The notes: generated from the sequence alone by a model not told the origin. 64,000 nt of DNA from Nocardioides sp. JS614 (GCF_000015265.1 NC_008699.1:2976001-3040000), one strand, 5' to 3'. Positions 35,663 to 44,168 are shown, numbered from the stretch's first letter. Made by a program: numbers and translations.

Positions 35663-35712
35663 ACTGTTGGGCCGAAGTTTCGGCCGAGAAGTTCAGGCAT
35701 TGCCCCAACAGT
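35663..35712. repeat. Nested inverted repeats (9-bp outer, 7-bp inner arms)
   Basis: Outer arms ACTGTTGGG (35663-35671) and CCCAACAGT (35704-35712) enclose an inner hairpin GGCCGAA-GT-TTCGGCC (35670-35685; it overlaps the left outer arm by two bases). It may terminate transcription from either side, or be part of a dispersed element. Confidence 0.75.
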
Positions 35713-35762
35713 CCCCGGGCACCACGGACCGGACGCCCGCCCACCGACCTCCCCCGGTGGGC

Positions 35763-36762
35763 TCAGCCCATCGCGCCGGCGCTCGCCGGTGGCTCGGTGA
35801 GCACCCGGAGCGCCAGCTGGGTGGTCGCGGCGACGCCGAGGTGGCCGACGACCCGCGAGACCCGGTCCGGGTGGAGCGGCAGCAGGCCGGGGCTGCCGGG
35901 CAGGTCCGGGGTCAGGCCGAGGTCGAGGTCGGTGCGCCCGGACATGATCGCGAGGTTGAACTCGAAGCGCTCCCGAGCGGCCGGTGTCGCCAGCTTCTTC
36001 AGCACCGCGGCCCCGATCCGGGGCCGGCCGACCTCCTCGCAGTAGGAGTCGAGGGTCGCCACCAGCGTCGCGCCGCCGCAGTGGTCGATGTCGGCCCACA
36101 CGGCCCGCATCGAGCCCATCTCGGAGAGCAGGAACGGCGCGATCTTCTCGCCGATGCCGGGCACGCCCGGCAGGTTGTCGCTCGGGTCGCCGCGGAGCGC
36201 GGCGTACTCCAGGTAGTGCTCGGCCGCGACCCCGTACATGGTCCGCAGCCGGGCCGGGTTCAGCAGCGGCGAGCCGTTGATCCCGCCGCTGATCAGCCGC
36301 AGCACCTGGGTGTGCTCGCTGATGTGCGCGAACGCGTCGCGGTCGGAGGTGATCAGCACGCAGCTCCAGCCGTGCTGCTCGGCCCAGGTCGCCGCCGAGG
36401 CGTTCACGTCGTCGGCCTCGAGGCCGTCCGGGGTCACGGTCAGCATCCCGAGGGCGTCCAGGAGCCCGGCCGCGCGCTCCAGCTGGTCGACGAGGGCCGG
36501 GTCCTTCTCGGCGCGACCGGCCTTGTACGCCGGGTAGGCCTGCTCGCGCACCGACGTGCGCCGGTCGTCGAGCCCGAACAGCACCGCGTCCGGGGCGAAC
36601 CGGTCGATCGCCTCGAGGATCTGGCGCAGCATGCCGTGCAGCGCCCAGGCCGGCCGGCCGCCGTGGTCCAGCAGCCCCGACTGGACCCGCGCGTGGTGGT
36701 TGCGGTTTGCGGTGCAGCAGCGACGGGGCGTCGACGGCCAGCAGCAGGCGCGACCCGCTCAC
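35763..36762 (-). pseudogene. 5'-3' exonuclease (PolA N-domain type), frameshifted
   Basis: The gene should start at the GTG at 36762, which overlaps the upstream stop (GTGA) and encodes VSGSRLLLAVDAPSLLHR, the family's first metal-binding Asp region. The frame then breaks. The correct frame resumes as NHHARVQSGLLDHGG and continues to the end: LFGLDDRRTSVREQAYPAYK, GLEADDVNA, LITSDRDAF and NLPGVPGIGEK (helix-3-turn-helix). The break is a 7-bp tandem duplication at 36700-36713; removing one copy restores a single family-like frame of about 330 residues. The intact product would be a flap/5' exonuclease related to mycobacterial Rv2090. An ATG inside (36632) could give a shorter protein lacking the first metal ligand. 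Confidence 0.8.
36700..36713. repeat. 7-bp tandem duplication causing a frameshift
   Basis: TTGCGGT occurs twice in a row. On the minus strand this adds 7 bases (+1 frame) between the family residues LLHR and NHHARV of the exonuclease. The signature is that of replication slippage. Confidence 0.8.
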
Positions 36763-37775
36763 AGCAGCCCGATCGAGGCGGCGTGGCGGCGTACCGCCCC
36801 GCTGTCGGCGGCGAGCACGAACGGCACGTCGTGCGCCCAGGAGTCGCTGACCCGCTCGACCCGGCCGTCGCCCGGGTCGAGCCGGACCTCGCGGATGTAG
36901 ACGGCCAGGATCCGACCGGGGTGGGCGGCGACGACGTCGGCGTAGATCTGTGGGTCCCGCTCGCCGGAGTCGCCGATCAGCACGAACCGCAAGCCGGGGT
37001 GCAGCGCGAGCACCTCCTCGATCCGCTCGTGCTTGCGGGCCCGGCCCGCGCGACTCCCGATCAGGTCGCGCAGCAGCAGCGGCCCGAGCGGGAAGTCGCG
37101 GTGCTCGAGGAAGGCCAGCAAGAACGCGTGCAGATTCCACGGGCTGGAGGAGACGTAGAAGAACGGGTTCGACCCCGCCTCGAGGTCGCGGTAGAGCTCG
37201 GCGGCGCCCGGGAACGGCGTGCGCGTCAGGGCCGATCCGGTGAACGTCTGGCGCAGCATCAGCCCGACCCGCTGGACGCCGGTCTCGATGATCGTGTCGT
37301 CGACGTCCGAGATCACCCCGAACGCCGCGTCCGCGCCGGGCACCCGGACCCGCACGCGGGTCGGGTGCGGGTCGGTGAGGCCGCGGTGCTCCCGCGCCAG
37401 CTCGACCCGGCCGTCCGCCCAGGGTCCGGCCAGCGTCGTGGGATCGAGACGGGCCACGAAGTAGCCCTCGGCGTCCGTGACGGCCTCCACGACGGAGTCC
37501 CCGACGCGCACCCGCAGCGGGACCCCCGGCAGCTCGGCGGTGACGAACTGCCGCAGGCTCCGTCGTACGGCGGCACCGACGCCCTCCCCCTCCACCGCCT
37601 CGGTCGGTGGTGGGTCGTCGAGCACCCGGCCGCGGACGACCACCCCCTCGGGACCGCCGTGCCCCAGGTAGGTCTCGATCCGGAAGTCCGCCGGCGGCCC
37701 CGAACCCTTGCGCCGCAGCCGGGCCGCGTCCCAGGCGCGCTCGAGGTCGACCACGAGGCGCTGCAACCGGCTCAC
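36759..37775 (-). CDS. App1-family (DUF2183) phosphatase-like protein
   Basis: Encodes 338 residues. The C-terminal part (about 150-320) has the App1/HAD-like motif ISDVDDTI (DxDxT), FYVSSSPWNLH and LIGDSGERDPQIY, which match the catalytic core of yeast phosphatidate phosphatase App1. The N-terminal part is a beta-sandwich-like domain (VVVRGRVLDDPPP, GVPLRVRVGDSVVEAVTDAEGYF). Bacterial members probably dephosphorylate lipids or sugar phosphates. GTG start at 37775. It is coupled to the frameshifted exonuclease by GTGA. Confidence 0.85.
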   Translation of the reverse strand: MSRLQRLVVDLERAWDAARLRRKGSGPPADFRIETYLGHGGPEGVVVRGRVLDDPPPTEAVEGEGVGAAVRRSLRQFVTAELPGVPLRVRVGDSVVEAVTDAEGYFVARLDPTTLAGPWADGRVELAREHRGLTDPHPTRVRVRVPGADAAFGVISDVDDTIIETGVQRVGLMLRQTFTGSALTRTPFPGAAELYRDLEAGSNPFFYVSSSPWNLHAFLLAFLEHRDFPLGPLLLRDLIGSRAGRARKHERIEEVLALHPGLRFVLIGDSGERDPQIYADVVAAHPGRILAVYIREVRLDPGDGRVERVSDSWAHDVPFVLAADSGAVRRHAASIGLL

Positions 37776-37805
37776 GGGGCCACCGTAGGCGGCGCCGCGG
37801 GTGGA

Positions 37806-38114
37806 TCAGCCGGCGAGGTAGTCCCGGACGTTCGAGGGCAGGCCGAGGACCACGGCGCGGCCGCTGTGCTCGACGCTCAGTCCACGGTCGGTCAGCCCCA
37901 GCTCCCAGCGGTGCAGGTCCAGCCGGACCCGCAGGGACTCGAGGAGCACGGCGGCACGGTCGGCGGCGTCGCGGGGCTCGTGGTTGGTGGCGAGGATCAG
38001 CTCGAAGGCGAGCTCGCCGGGGTTGAGCTCGCCGAGCCGTTCCAACACGTCGTCGAGGTCGATGAGCGTCGGCGCGAGCAGCAGATCGGTCAGGTCGTGG
38101 GGTCGCACGGTCAT
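37806..38114 (-). CDS. Small hypothetical protein
   Basis: Encodes 102 residues, acidic and Leu-rich, with no membrane segment. It begins MTVRPHDLTDLLLAPTLIDLDDVLERLGELNPGEL-type helical sequence and ends VVLGLPSNVRDYLAG. I do not recognise the family. The ATG at 38114 is favoured by a strong AAGGAGG ribosome-binding site about 8 bases upstream, over a longer open frame starting at 38195. The stop is 30 bases upstream of the App1-like gene. Confidence 0.6.
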   Translation of the reverse strand: MTVRPHDLTDLLLAPTLIDLDDVLERLGELNPGELAFELILATNHEPRDAADRAAVLLESLRVRLDLHRWELGLTDRGLSVEHSGRAVVLGLPSNVRDYLAG

Positions 38115-38233
38115 GGTCGGGCCTCCTTCTTCCCTCGACGCTAACGACGCCCGCGGCGCGGGACGCAGGGCCGAAGGTCCCGAGCGGACGGCCATCCGTC
38201 GGTGCCGTCGGTGCCGTCGGCTTGAATGGAGCC

Positions 38234-39751
38234 GTGCTGATCGCCGACGTCGTCGCCACCTCCGCGGCGATCACGGCGACCCGGTCCCGCAAGGCCAAGG
38301 TCGCCGCGATCGCCGACCTGCTCGCGCGCGCCGACCCGCGCCGGTCCGGCGCCGACGAGCTCGAGACCGTCACCGCGTACGTCGGCGGCGCGCTGCGCCA
38401 GCGCCGCACCGGCCTCGGCTGGCGCGGGCTCACGAAGTTGCCCGCCCCGGCGCCCGGTCCCACGCTGAGCGTGCTCGAGGTCCACGAGGCGTTCGAGCGG
38501 ATCGCCGCCCCGGCCGGCGCCGGCTCGCAGGCCGCCCGAGCCGCCGCGGTGGCCGACCTGTTCGGCCGGGCCACCGCCGAGGAGCAGCAGTGGCTGCGCG
38601 GAGTGGTGACCGGCGAGGTGCGCCAGGGCGCGCTCGACTCGCTGGTCCAGGAGGGGCTGGCCGCGGCCGCCGGCGTACCCCTCCCCGAGGTGCGGCGGGC
38701 CGCGATGCTCGCCGGCTCGACGGTCGCCGTCGCCGCTGCGGCGTTCGAGGGGGTCGCGGCGCTCGGGGCCGTGGGCCTGCAGGTCGGCCGCCCGGTGCTG
38801 CCGATGCTCGCGTCCAGCGCGCCGGACCTGGCCGCCGCCCTGGCCAGGGCCGGTGGTGATGAGGTGGCCGTCGACACCAAGCTCGACGGGATCCGGATCC
38901 AGGTGCACCGCTCGGGCCCCGACGTGGTCGTGGCCACCCGGTCGCTGGAGGACATCACCGCCCGGCTCCCCGAGGTCGTCGAGGTCGCCCGCGCGCTGCC
39001 GGCCGACTCGTTCGTGCTGGACGGCGAGGCGCTCGCGCTGGCCGAGGACGGCCGGCCGCGCCCGTTCCAGGAGACCGCCGCACGCACCGCGATGGGGGCA
39101 GGCGTCGAGGTGACGCCGTACTTCTTCGACGTGCTGCACCTGGACGGCGCCGACCTGCTCGACGTGTCCGCTGCCGAGCGCGCGGCTGTGCTGGAACGGC
39201 TCGTGCCGGCCGAGCACCGGGTGCCGCGCGTGGTCACCGCCGACCTCGGCGTGGCCGAGGAGTTCCTTGCCGGCGCGCTGCGCTCGGGCCACGAGGGCGT
39301 CGTGGTCAAGAGCCTGGCCGCGCCCTACGAGGCCGGCCGTCGCGGCGCGTCCTGGGTCAAGGTCAAGCCGGTGCACACCCTCGACCTGGTCGTCCTCGCG
39401 GTCGAGTGGGGCTCGGGCCGGCGGCAGGGGTGGCTCTCCAACATCCACCTCGGCGCCCGCGACCCGGCCACCGGAGGGCTGGTGATGCTCGGCAAGACGT
39501 TCAAGGGGATGACCGACGAGGTGCTCGCCTGGCAGACCGAGCGGTTCCTCGAGCTCGAGACCTCGCGGTCCGCCCACGTCGTGCACGTGCGGCCCGAGCA
39601 GGTCGTCGAGATCGCCTTCGACGGGGTGCAGCGCTCGACCCGCTACCCCGGCGGTGTCGCGCTCAGGTTCGCGCGCGTGCTGCGCTACCGCGACGACAAG
39701 CCGGTCGCCGAGATCGACACCGTCGACACGGTGCGCTCGTTCCTGGGGTGA
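38234..39751 (+). CDS. ligB: ATP-dependent DNA ligase (LigB type)
   Basis: Encodes 505 residues. N-terminal DNA-binding domain (about 1-190, VRQGALDSLVQEGLAAAAGV), nucleotidyltransferase domain with the adenylation motif TKLDGIRI (Lys216), FVLDGEAL, FFDVLHLDG, EGVVVKS and SWVKVKP, then an OB-fold domain with LGKTFKGM and RVLRYRDDK. Matches mycobacterial LigB in length and order; its role is a back-up ATP ligase rather than the NHEJ enzyme. GTG at 38234 aligns with the LigB N-terminus; a TTG four codons upstream is possible. Confidence 0.92.
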   Translation: MLIADVVATSAAITATRSRKAKVAAIADLLARADPRRSGADELETVTAYVGGALRQRRTGLGWRGLTKLPAPAPGPTLSVLEVHEAFERIAAPAGAGSQAARAAAVADLFGRATAEEQQWLRGVVTGEVRQGALDSLVQEGLAAAAGVPLPEVRRAAMLAGSTVAVAAAAFEGVAALGAVGLQVGRPVLPMLASSAPDLAAALARAGGDEVAVDTKLDGIRIQVHRSGPDVVVATRSLEDITARLPEVVEVARALPADSFVLDGEALALAEDGRPRPFQETAARTAMGAGVEVTPYFFDVLHLDGADLLDVSAAERAAVLERLVPAEHRVPRVVTADLGVAEEFLAGALRSGHEGVVVKSLAAPYEAGRRGASWVKVKPVHTLDLVVLAVEWGSGRRQGWLSNIHLGARDPATGGLVMLGKTFKGMTDEVLAWQTERFLELETSRSAHVVHVRPEQVVEIAFDGVQRSTRYPGGVALRFARVLRYRDDKPVAEIDTVDTVRSFLG

Positions 39752-39800
39752 GCCGTGCGCCGGCCCGGCACTCGGGCCGCGCGACTGCTCCGTCACACTC

Positions 39801-39819
39801 GTGCAACTCACAGTTGCAC
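39801..39819. promoter_or_regulatory. Perfect palindromic operator before the TetR gene
   Basis: GTGCAACT-CAC-AGTTGCAC: 8-bp perfect arms with a 3-base centre. It ends 5 bases before the -10 box at 39825, so a bound repressor would block the promoter. It is probably the TetR protein's own operator. Confidence 0.75.
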
Positions 39820-39824
39820 GGCCG

Positions 39825-39830
39825 TACGAT
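39825..39830 (+). promoter_or_regulatory. -10 box TACGAT of a leaderless promoter
   Basis: TACGAT is 6 bases before the ATG at 39837 and directly behind the palindrome. Confidence 0.55.
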
Positions 39831-39836
39831 GTCCTC

Positions 39837-40520
39837 ATGACCAGCACCACCCCGGAGACCGACGGCCGCCGATCGGCGGCCGCGGCGCGACGCCGGGCCC
39901 GCGAGAAGGACATCATCGCCGCCACCCGCGCGCTGTTCGACGAGCGCGGCGTCCGCGACGCCCAGATCGAGGACATCGCGCGGGCCGTCGGCATCAACCG
40001 CGCGATCGTCTACCGGCACTTCACCGGCAAGGAGGAGCTGTTCGCGCTGACGCTCGTCGGCTACCTCGACGAGCTGCGTGAGGAGCTGAGCGCCGCGGCC
40101 GAGACCTCGACCGACCCCGAGGAGCGGCTGACCGCACTGGTCGGGGCGTTCGTGGAGTACGGCGTGGCGCACCCGGCGTTCGTCGACTGCGCGCAGACGC
40201 TGATGCGGCGTACCGGCCCGGAGCTGTTCGACGAGATGTCCGAGAGCGCGATGCTCCGGCTGGGGCGCGGCATCTCCTCCTGCCTGGCCACGTTGAGCCA
40301 GGTGCTCGAGGACGGCGTCGAGGCGGGCACCTTCCAGGTCGAGGACCCGACGCTGCTCGCCAACACGCTCTACGCCAGCGGCCTGGGCGCGCTCCAGCTC
40401 GCGCGGGTCGGCATCCTCGTCAAGGAGGCGGCCCCGGGCGTGCCGACGGTCGGCAGCATCTCGCCCGACCAGGTGCGCGACTACCTCGTCGCGGCCGCGC
40501 TCGCGCTCGCTACGCGCTGA
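39837..40520 (+). CDS. TetR-family transcriptional regulator
   Basis: Encodes 227 residues. The N-terminal helix-turn-helix (about 22-68) has ATRALFDERGVRDAQIEDIARAVGINRAIVYRHFTGKEELF, the canonical TetR DNA-binding pattern; the rest is a helical ligand/dimer domain (about 75-225). A perfect palindrome overlaps its promoter, implying autorepression. It is convergent with fadA2 and 1.4 kb from fabG4, so control of these acyl-CoA genes is plausible. The ATG is set by the leaderless -10. Confidence 0.9.
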   Translation: MTSTTPETDGRRSAAAARRRAREKDIIAATRALFDERGVRDAQIEDIARAVGINRAIVYRHFTGKEELFALTLVGYLDELREELSAAAETSTDPEERLTALVGAFVEYGVAHPAFVDCAQTLMRRTGPELFDEMSESAMLRLGRGISSCLATLSQVLEDGVEAGTFQVEDPTLLANTLYASGLGALQLARVGILVKEAAPGVPTVGSISPDQVRDYLVAAALALATR

Positions 40521-40538
40521 CTCACCGCGCGTCCTCGC

Positions 40539-41819
40539 TCACCGCTCCAGGATCGCGACGACGCCCTGGCCGCCCGCGGCGCAGATCGAGATCAGCGCCC
40601 GGCCCGACCCCTTCTCGGCGAGCAGCTTGGCGGCGACGTTGAGGATCCGGCCGCCGGTGGCGGCGAACGGGTGCCCCGCCGCCAGCGAGGAGCCGTTGAC
40701 GTTCAGCTTCGAGCGGTCGATCGAACCGAGCGGGGCGTCGAGTCCGAGCCGCTCCTTGCAGAAGATCGGGTCCTCCCACGCCTTGAGCGTGGCGAGCACC
40801 TGCGAGGCGAACGCCTCGTGGATCTCGTAGAAGTCGAAGTCCTGGAGGGTCAGCCCGTTGCGCGCCAGCATCCGCGGGACGGCGTACGCAGGCGCCATCA
40901 GCAGGCCCTCGCCCCCGTGCACGTAGTCGACCGCCGCGGTCTCGGAGTCCACGAAGTACGCCAGCGGCGCCAGCCCGTGCTCGTCGGCCCACTCCTCGCT
41001 CGCGAGCAGCACCGCGGAGGCGCCGTCGGTCAGCGGCGTGGAGTTGCCGGCGGTCATCGTCGCCGCCTCGCCCTTGCCGAAGACCGGCTTGAGCTTGGCC
41101 AGCTTCTCCGCGGTCGAGTCGGGGCGCAGGTTGTTGTCCCGCTCGACGCCGCGGAACGGCGTGATCTGGTCGTCGAGCCAGCCGCGGTCGTACGCCGCCG
41201 CCAGGTGCTGGTGCGACGCGGCGGCCAGCTCGTCCTGCTCCTCCCGGCCGATCTGCCACTCCAGGGCGGTGAGCGCGGCGTGCTCGCCCATCGACAGCCG
41301 GGTCCGAGGCTCGCCGTTCTGCGGGATCTCCAGGCCGATGTCACCGGGCCGGATCGCGCCGAGCGCGAGCAGCTTGCCCTTGGTGTCCCGGGCGGCGTTG
41401 ACCTTCATCAGCTTCTTGCGGAGCCGGTCGCTGATCGCGACGGGCGCGTCGGAGGTGGTGTCGGTGCCGCCCGCGATCCCGGCCTCGATCTGCCCGAGGG
41501 CGATCTTGTTGGCCACCTGGATCGCGGCCTGCAGGCCGGTCCCGCACGCCTGCTGGAGGTCGGTCGCCGGTGTCTCGGGCGCGAGCTTGGAGCCGAGCAC
41601 CGACTCGCGGGTCAGGTTGAAGTCGCGCGCGTGCTTGAGCACCGCACCGGCGACGACCTCGCCGAGCCGCTCGCCCTGGAGCCCGAACCGCTCGACCAGG
41701 CCGTCGATCGCGGCGGTGAGCATGTCCTGGTTGGACGCCTCGGCGTACACGGTGTTGGAGCGGGCGAAGGGGATCCGGTTGCCGCCGAGGACGGCGACGC
41801 GTCGGGTGTTGGCTGCCAT
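40539..41819 (-). CDS. fadA2: FadA2/FadI-type acetyl-CoA acyltransferase (thiolase)
   Basis: Encodes 426 residues. Nucleophile Cys in LQQACGTGLQAA (about 92), EIHEAFASQVLA (His variant of the NEAF loop, as in FadI), GHPFAATGGR and the second catalytic Cys in ICAAGGQG. It cleaves 3-ketoacyl-CoA with CoA. The arrangement with divergent fabG4-htdX reproduces M. tuberculosis Rv0243/Rv0242c/Rv0241c. ATG at 41819 with GGAGGATG upstream. Confidence 0.93.
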   Translation of the reverse strand: MAANTRRVAVLGGNRIPFARSNTVYAEASNQDMLTAAIDGLVERFGLQGERLGEVVAGAVLKHARDFNLTRESVLGSKLAPETPATDLQQACGTGLQAAIQVANKIALGQIEAGIAGGTDTTSDAPVAISDRLRKKLMKVNAARDTKGKLLALGAIRPGDIGLEIPQNGEPRTRLSMGEHAALTALEWQIGREEQDELAAASHQHLAAAYDRGWLDDQITPFRGVERDNNLRPDSTAEKLAKLKPVFGKGEAATMTAGNSTPLTDGASAVLLASEEWADEHGLAPLAYFVDSETAAVDYVHGGEGLLMAPAYAVPRMLARNGLTLQDFDFYEIHEAFASQVLATLKAWEDPIFCKERLGLDAPLGSIDRSKLNVNGSSLAAGHPFAATGGRILNVAAKLLAEKGSGRALISICAAGGQGVVAILER

Positions 41820-41916
41820 GGGTTCATCCTCCGTCGAGCAGGGGAACGAGAGAAGGACATGAGGGCCAGATCACGAAATCTGGACTCTCAGTTACACAAG
41901 GAGTTACATACCCGTC

Positions 41917-43251
41917 ATGAGCGATCTCTACCAGGGGTTCACGCAGTCCGCGATCGGCCGCCAGGTGACCAAGCTGCTCGGCCTGCCGACGCCCGCCACG
42001 CTGGAACGGTACGCCGAGGGCGCGCCGCTGGCCGACGGCACGATCGCCGTCGGCGGCCGCGGCCGGCTCGTCGAGTCGCTGGTCGGGATCCTCGACCGGC
42101 TCGGCATCGCCGCGACCGAGGCGACCGAGGGCGACGGAACCTTCAAGGGGCTCGTCCTCGATGCCACGGGGCTGACCTCCTCCGAGGAGCTGGTGGCGCT
42201 GCGCGACTTCTTCACCCCGCTGCTGCGCCGGCTCGACCGCTGCCCGCGGGTGGTCGTGCTCGGCACCCCGCCCGAGCTGGTGTCCGGACGTGAGCGCGTG
42301 GCCCAGCGGGCGCTCGAGGGCTTCACCCGCAGTCTCGGCAAGGAGATCGGCCGCGGCGGCACCGTCCAGCTGGTCTACGTCGCCGACGGTGCGGAGGGCG
42401 CGGTGCAGAGCACGCTGGCGTTCCTCCTCTCCCCCAAGTCCGCCTACGTCTCCGGCCAGGTGGTGCGGATCGGCGCCCACGGCGCCACCGGGGCCGAGCC
42501 CGTCACCGACTGGCTGCGCCCGCTCGAGGGCAAGGTGGCGGTGGTGACCGGCGCGAGCCGCGGCATCGGTGAGCAGATCGCCCGGGTGCTGCACCGCGAC
42601 GGCGCGCGCGTCGTCGGTGTCGACGTACCCCAGGCCGCCAGCGAGCTCCAGGCCGTGATGCGCGAGCTCGACGGCGACCACCTGGTGCTCGACATCACCG
42701 CCAAGGACGCCCCGCAGCGGCTCGCGCACCACCTGAAGACCGAGCACGGTGGGGTCGACGTCGTGGTCCACAACGCGGGCATCACCCGCGACAAGAAGCT
42801 CGCGAACATGGCCGAGGACCGTTGGGAGTCGGTGATCGCGGTCAACCTGACGGCACCGGAGCGGATCACCCGCGAGCTGCTCGACCAGGGCGTGATCCGG
42901 CCCAACGGCCGGGTCGTCGGCGTCGCCTCGATCGCCGGCATCGCCGGCAACGTCGGGCAGACCAACTACGCCGCCTCGAAGGCCGGCGTGATCGGGCTGG
43001 TCGACTCCCTCGCCGACGAGCTCACCGACGGGATCACGATCAACGCGGTGGCGCCCGGCTTCATCATCACCCAGATGACCGCCGCGGTGCCGTTCGCGAC
43101 CCGCGAGGTCGGCCAGCGCCTGAACGCGATGGCCCAGGGCGGGCTGCCGGTCGACGTCGCGGAGACCATCGCCTGGTACGCCAACCCGGCGTCGACCGCC
43201 GTCAACGGCAACGTCGTGCGGGTCTGCGGCCAGATGATGCTGGGCGCCTGA
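41917..43251 (+). CDS. fabG4: FabG4-type high-molecular-weight ketoacyl reductase
   Basis: Encodes 444 residues: an N-terminal flavodoxin-like degenerate domain (about 1-200, family feature of FabG4), then an SDR domain (about 205-444) with VVTGASRGIGEQ, VVHNAGITRDKKLANM, VASIAGIAGNVG and YAASKAG. It reduces 3-oxoacyl-CoA or -ACP with NADH in mycobacterial FabG4 (Rv0242c). It partners with HtdX: the htdX ATG shares one base with this stop. ATG at 41917 with AAGGAG 13 bases upstream. Confidence 0.92.
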   Translation: MSDLYQGFTQSAIGRQVTKLLGLPTPATLERYAEGAPLADGTIAVGGRGRLVESLVGILDRLGIAATEATEGDGTFKGLVLDATGLTSSEELVALRDFFTPLLRRLDRCPRVVVLGTPPELVSGRERVAQRALEGFTRSLGKEIGRGGTVQLVYVADGAEGAVQSTLAFLLSPKSAYVSGQVVRIGAHGATGAEPVTDWLRPLEGKVAVVTGASRGIGEQIARVLHRDGARVVGVDVPQAASELQAVMRELDGDHLVLDITAKDAPQRLAHHLKTEHGGVDVVVHNAGITRDKKLANMAEDRWESVIAVNLTAPERITRELLDQGVIRPNGRVVGVASIAGIAGNVGQTNYAASKAGVIGLVDSLADELTDGITINAVAPGFIITQMTAAVPFATREVGQRLNAMAQGGLPVDVAETIAWYANPASTAVNGNVVRVCGQMMLGA

Positions 43252-44117
43252 TGTTGACCGACCTGCTGCCGACGATGGTCCGGGCGGCGTTGCCGGCGGT
43301 CCCCGGCGTCGGCCTGCTGCCCGGGATCCGCAAGACCGGCGGACCGCTGCCCGAGCGGACCCTGGAGCGCCACGACGTACCGCTCGACCCCGGGCACGTG
43401 GCGCGGTACGCCGACCTGTGCGGCTTCCCCCGCAAGGACGTGCTCCCGCTGCCCTACCCGCACCTGCTGGCGTTCGGGCTGCACATGGAGATCATGACCG
43501 CGGGCGACTTCCCGTTCCCCGCGATCGGGACCGTGCACCTGGAGAACTCGATCACCCAGCACCGGCCGATCGCGCTCGGCGAGGAGCTCCAGGTGACGGC
43601 GTACGCCGACAACCTCCGGCCGCACCCCAAGGGCCAGGTCTTCGACATGGTGACCCGGGTCCACTCCCGCGCCGAGCCGGTGTGGGAGGAGACCTCGACG
43701 TTCCTGCGCCGCGGCAAGCCGGTGGTCGAGCCCGTCGAGACCCCCGCAGCCGAAGCGCGCTTCCCCGACGCACCGCCCACCGGCACGACCTGGCGGCTGC
43801 CCGGTGACCTGGGCCGGCGCTACGCGTCGGTGTCGGGCGACCACAACCCGATCCACCTCTACCCGCTGACCGCGAAGGCGTTGGGCTTCCCCCGCCAGAT
43901 CGCGCACGGCATGTGGTCGATGGCCCGCTGCGTCGGCGCCCTGGAGAACCGGCTGCCGGGCGAGGTCACCGTGGCCGTCGCGTTCAAGAAGCCGATCCTG
44001 CTCCCCGGCACCGTGGCCTTCGGCTCGCGCCGCCTCGATGACGGCTACGCGTTCTCGCTGTCCCGCCCGGGCTCCGGCGCGCCCCACCTCGCGGGCCGGA
44101 CGAGCGACCCCACCTGA
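43251..44117 (+). CDS. htdX: HtdX-like 3-hydroxyacyl-thioester dehydratase
   Basis: Encodes 288 residues in a double-hotdog arrangement. The second half carries the hydratase-2/MaoC signature SGDHNPIHLYPLTAKALGFPRQIAHGMW with catalytic Asp and His. The first half (about 35-165) is the degenerate hotdog. It corresponds to HtdX (Rv0241c) of M. tuberculosis, next to FabG4. A 25-bp dispersed repeat in the linker encodes PVVEPVET. ATG at 43251 in a TGATG overlap with fabG4. Confidence 0.9.
   Translation: MLTDLLPTMVRAALPAVPGVGLLPGIRKTGGPLPERTLERHDVPLDPGHVARYADLCGFPRKDVLPLPYPHLLAFGLHMEIMTAGDFPFPAIGTVHLENSITQHRPIALGEELQVTAYADNLRPHPKGQVFDMVTRVHSRAEPVWEETSTFLRRGKPVVEPVETPAAEARFPDAPPTGTTWRLPGDLGRRYASVSGDHNPIHLYPLTAKALGFPRQIAHGMWSMARCVGALENRLPGEVTVAVAFKKPILLPGTVAFGSRRLDDGYAFSLSRPGSGAPHLAGRTSDPT
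43719..43743 (+). repeat. 25-bp dispersed repeat, copy inside htdX
   Basis: Identical, in opposite orientation, to 11422-11446 in mas4B. It encodes PVVEPVET in the inter-hotdog linker, so the frame is kept and the peptide is the same in two unrelated proteins. Confidence 0.75.
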
Positions 44118-44118
44118 C

Positions 44119-44168
44119 GGGTCGTGTGCCTGAGGACGCGCCATGGCGCGTCCTCAGGCACACGACCC
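44119..44168. terminator. Perfect 50-bp palindrome between convergent genes
   Basis: All 25 bases left of the centre (44143/44144) are exactly complementary to the 25 on the right, with CCATGG at the middle and no loop. It starts 2 bases after the htdX stop and ends 20 bases before the end of the thioesterase gene on the other strand. It is best read as a bidirectional terminator; no T-tract is present. Confidence 0.85.

Noticed and set aside
38198..38220. Short 9-bp tandem repeats before ligB
   Set aside because: Two and a half copies of a GC-rich nonamer are expected from slippage in this DNA, and no function is suggested.
35593..39309. 1238-residue minus-strand open frame across ligB and the exonuclease
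   Set aside because: It spans several genuine genes on both strands and has low-complexity Ala/Arg/Gly composition. Only the short VSGSRLLLAVDAPSLLHR piece is real, as the exonuclease N-terminus.
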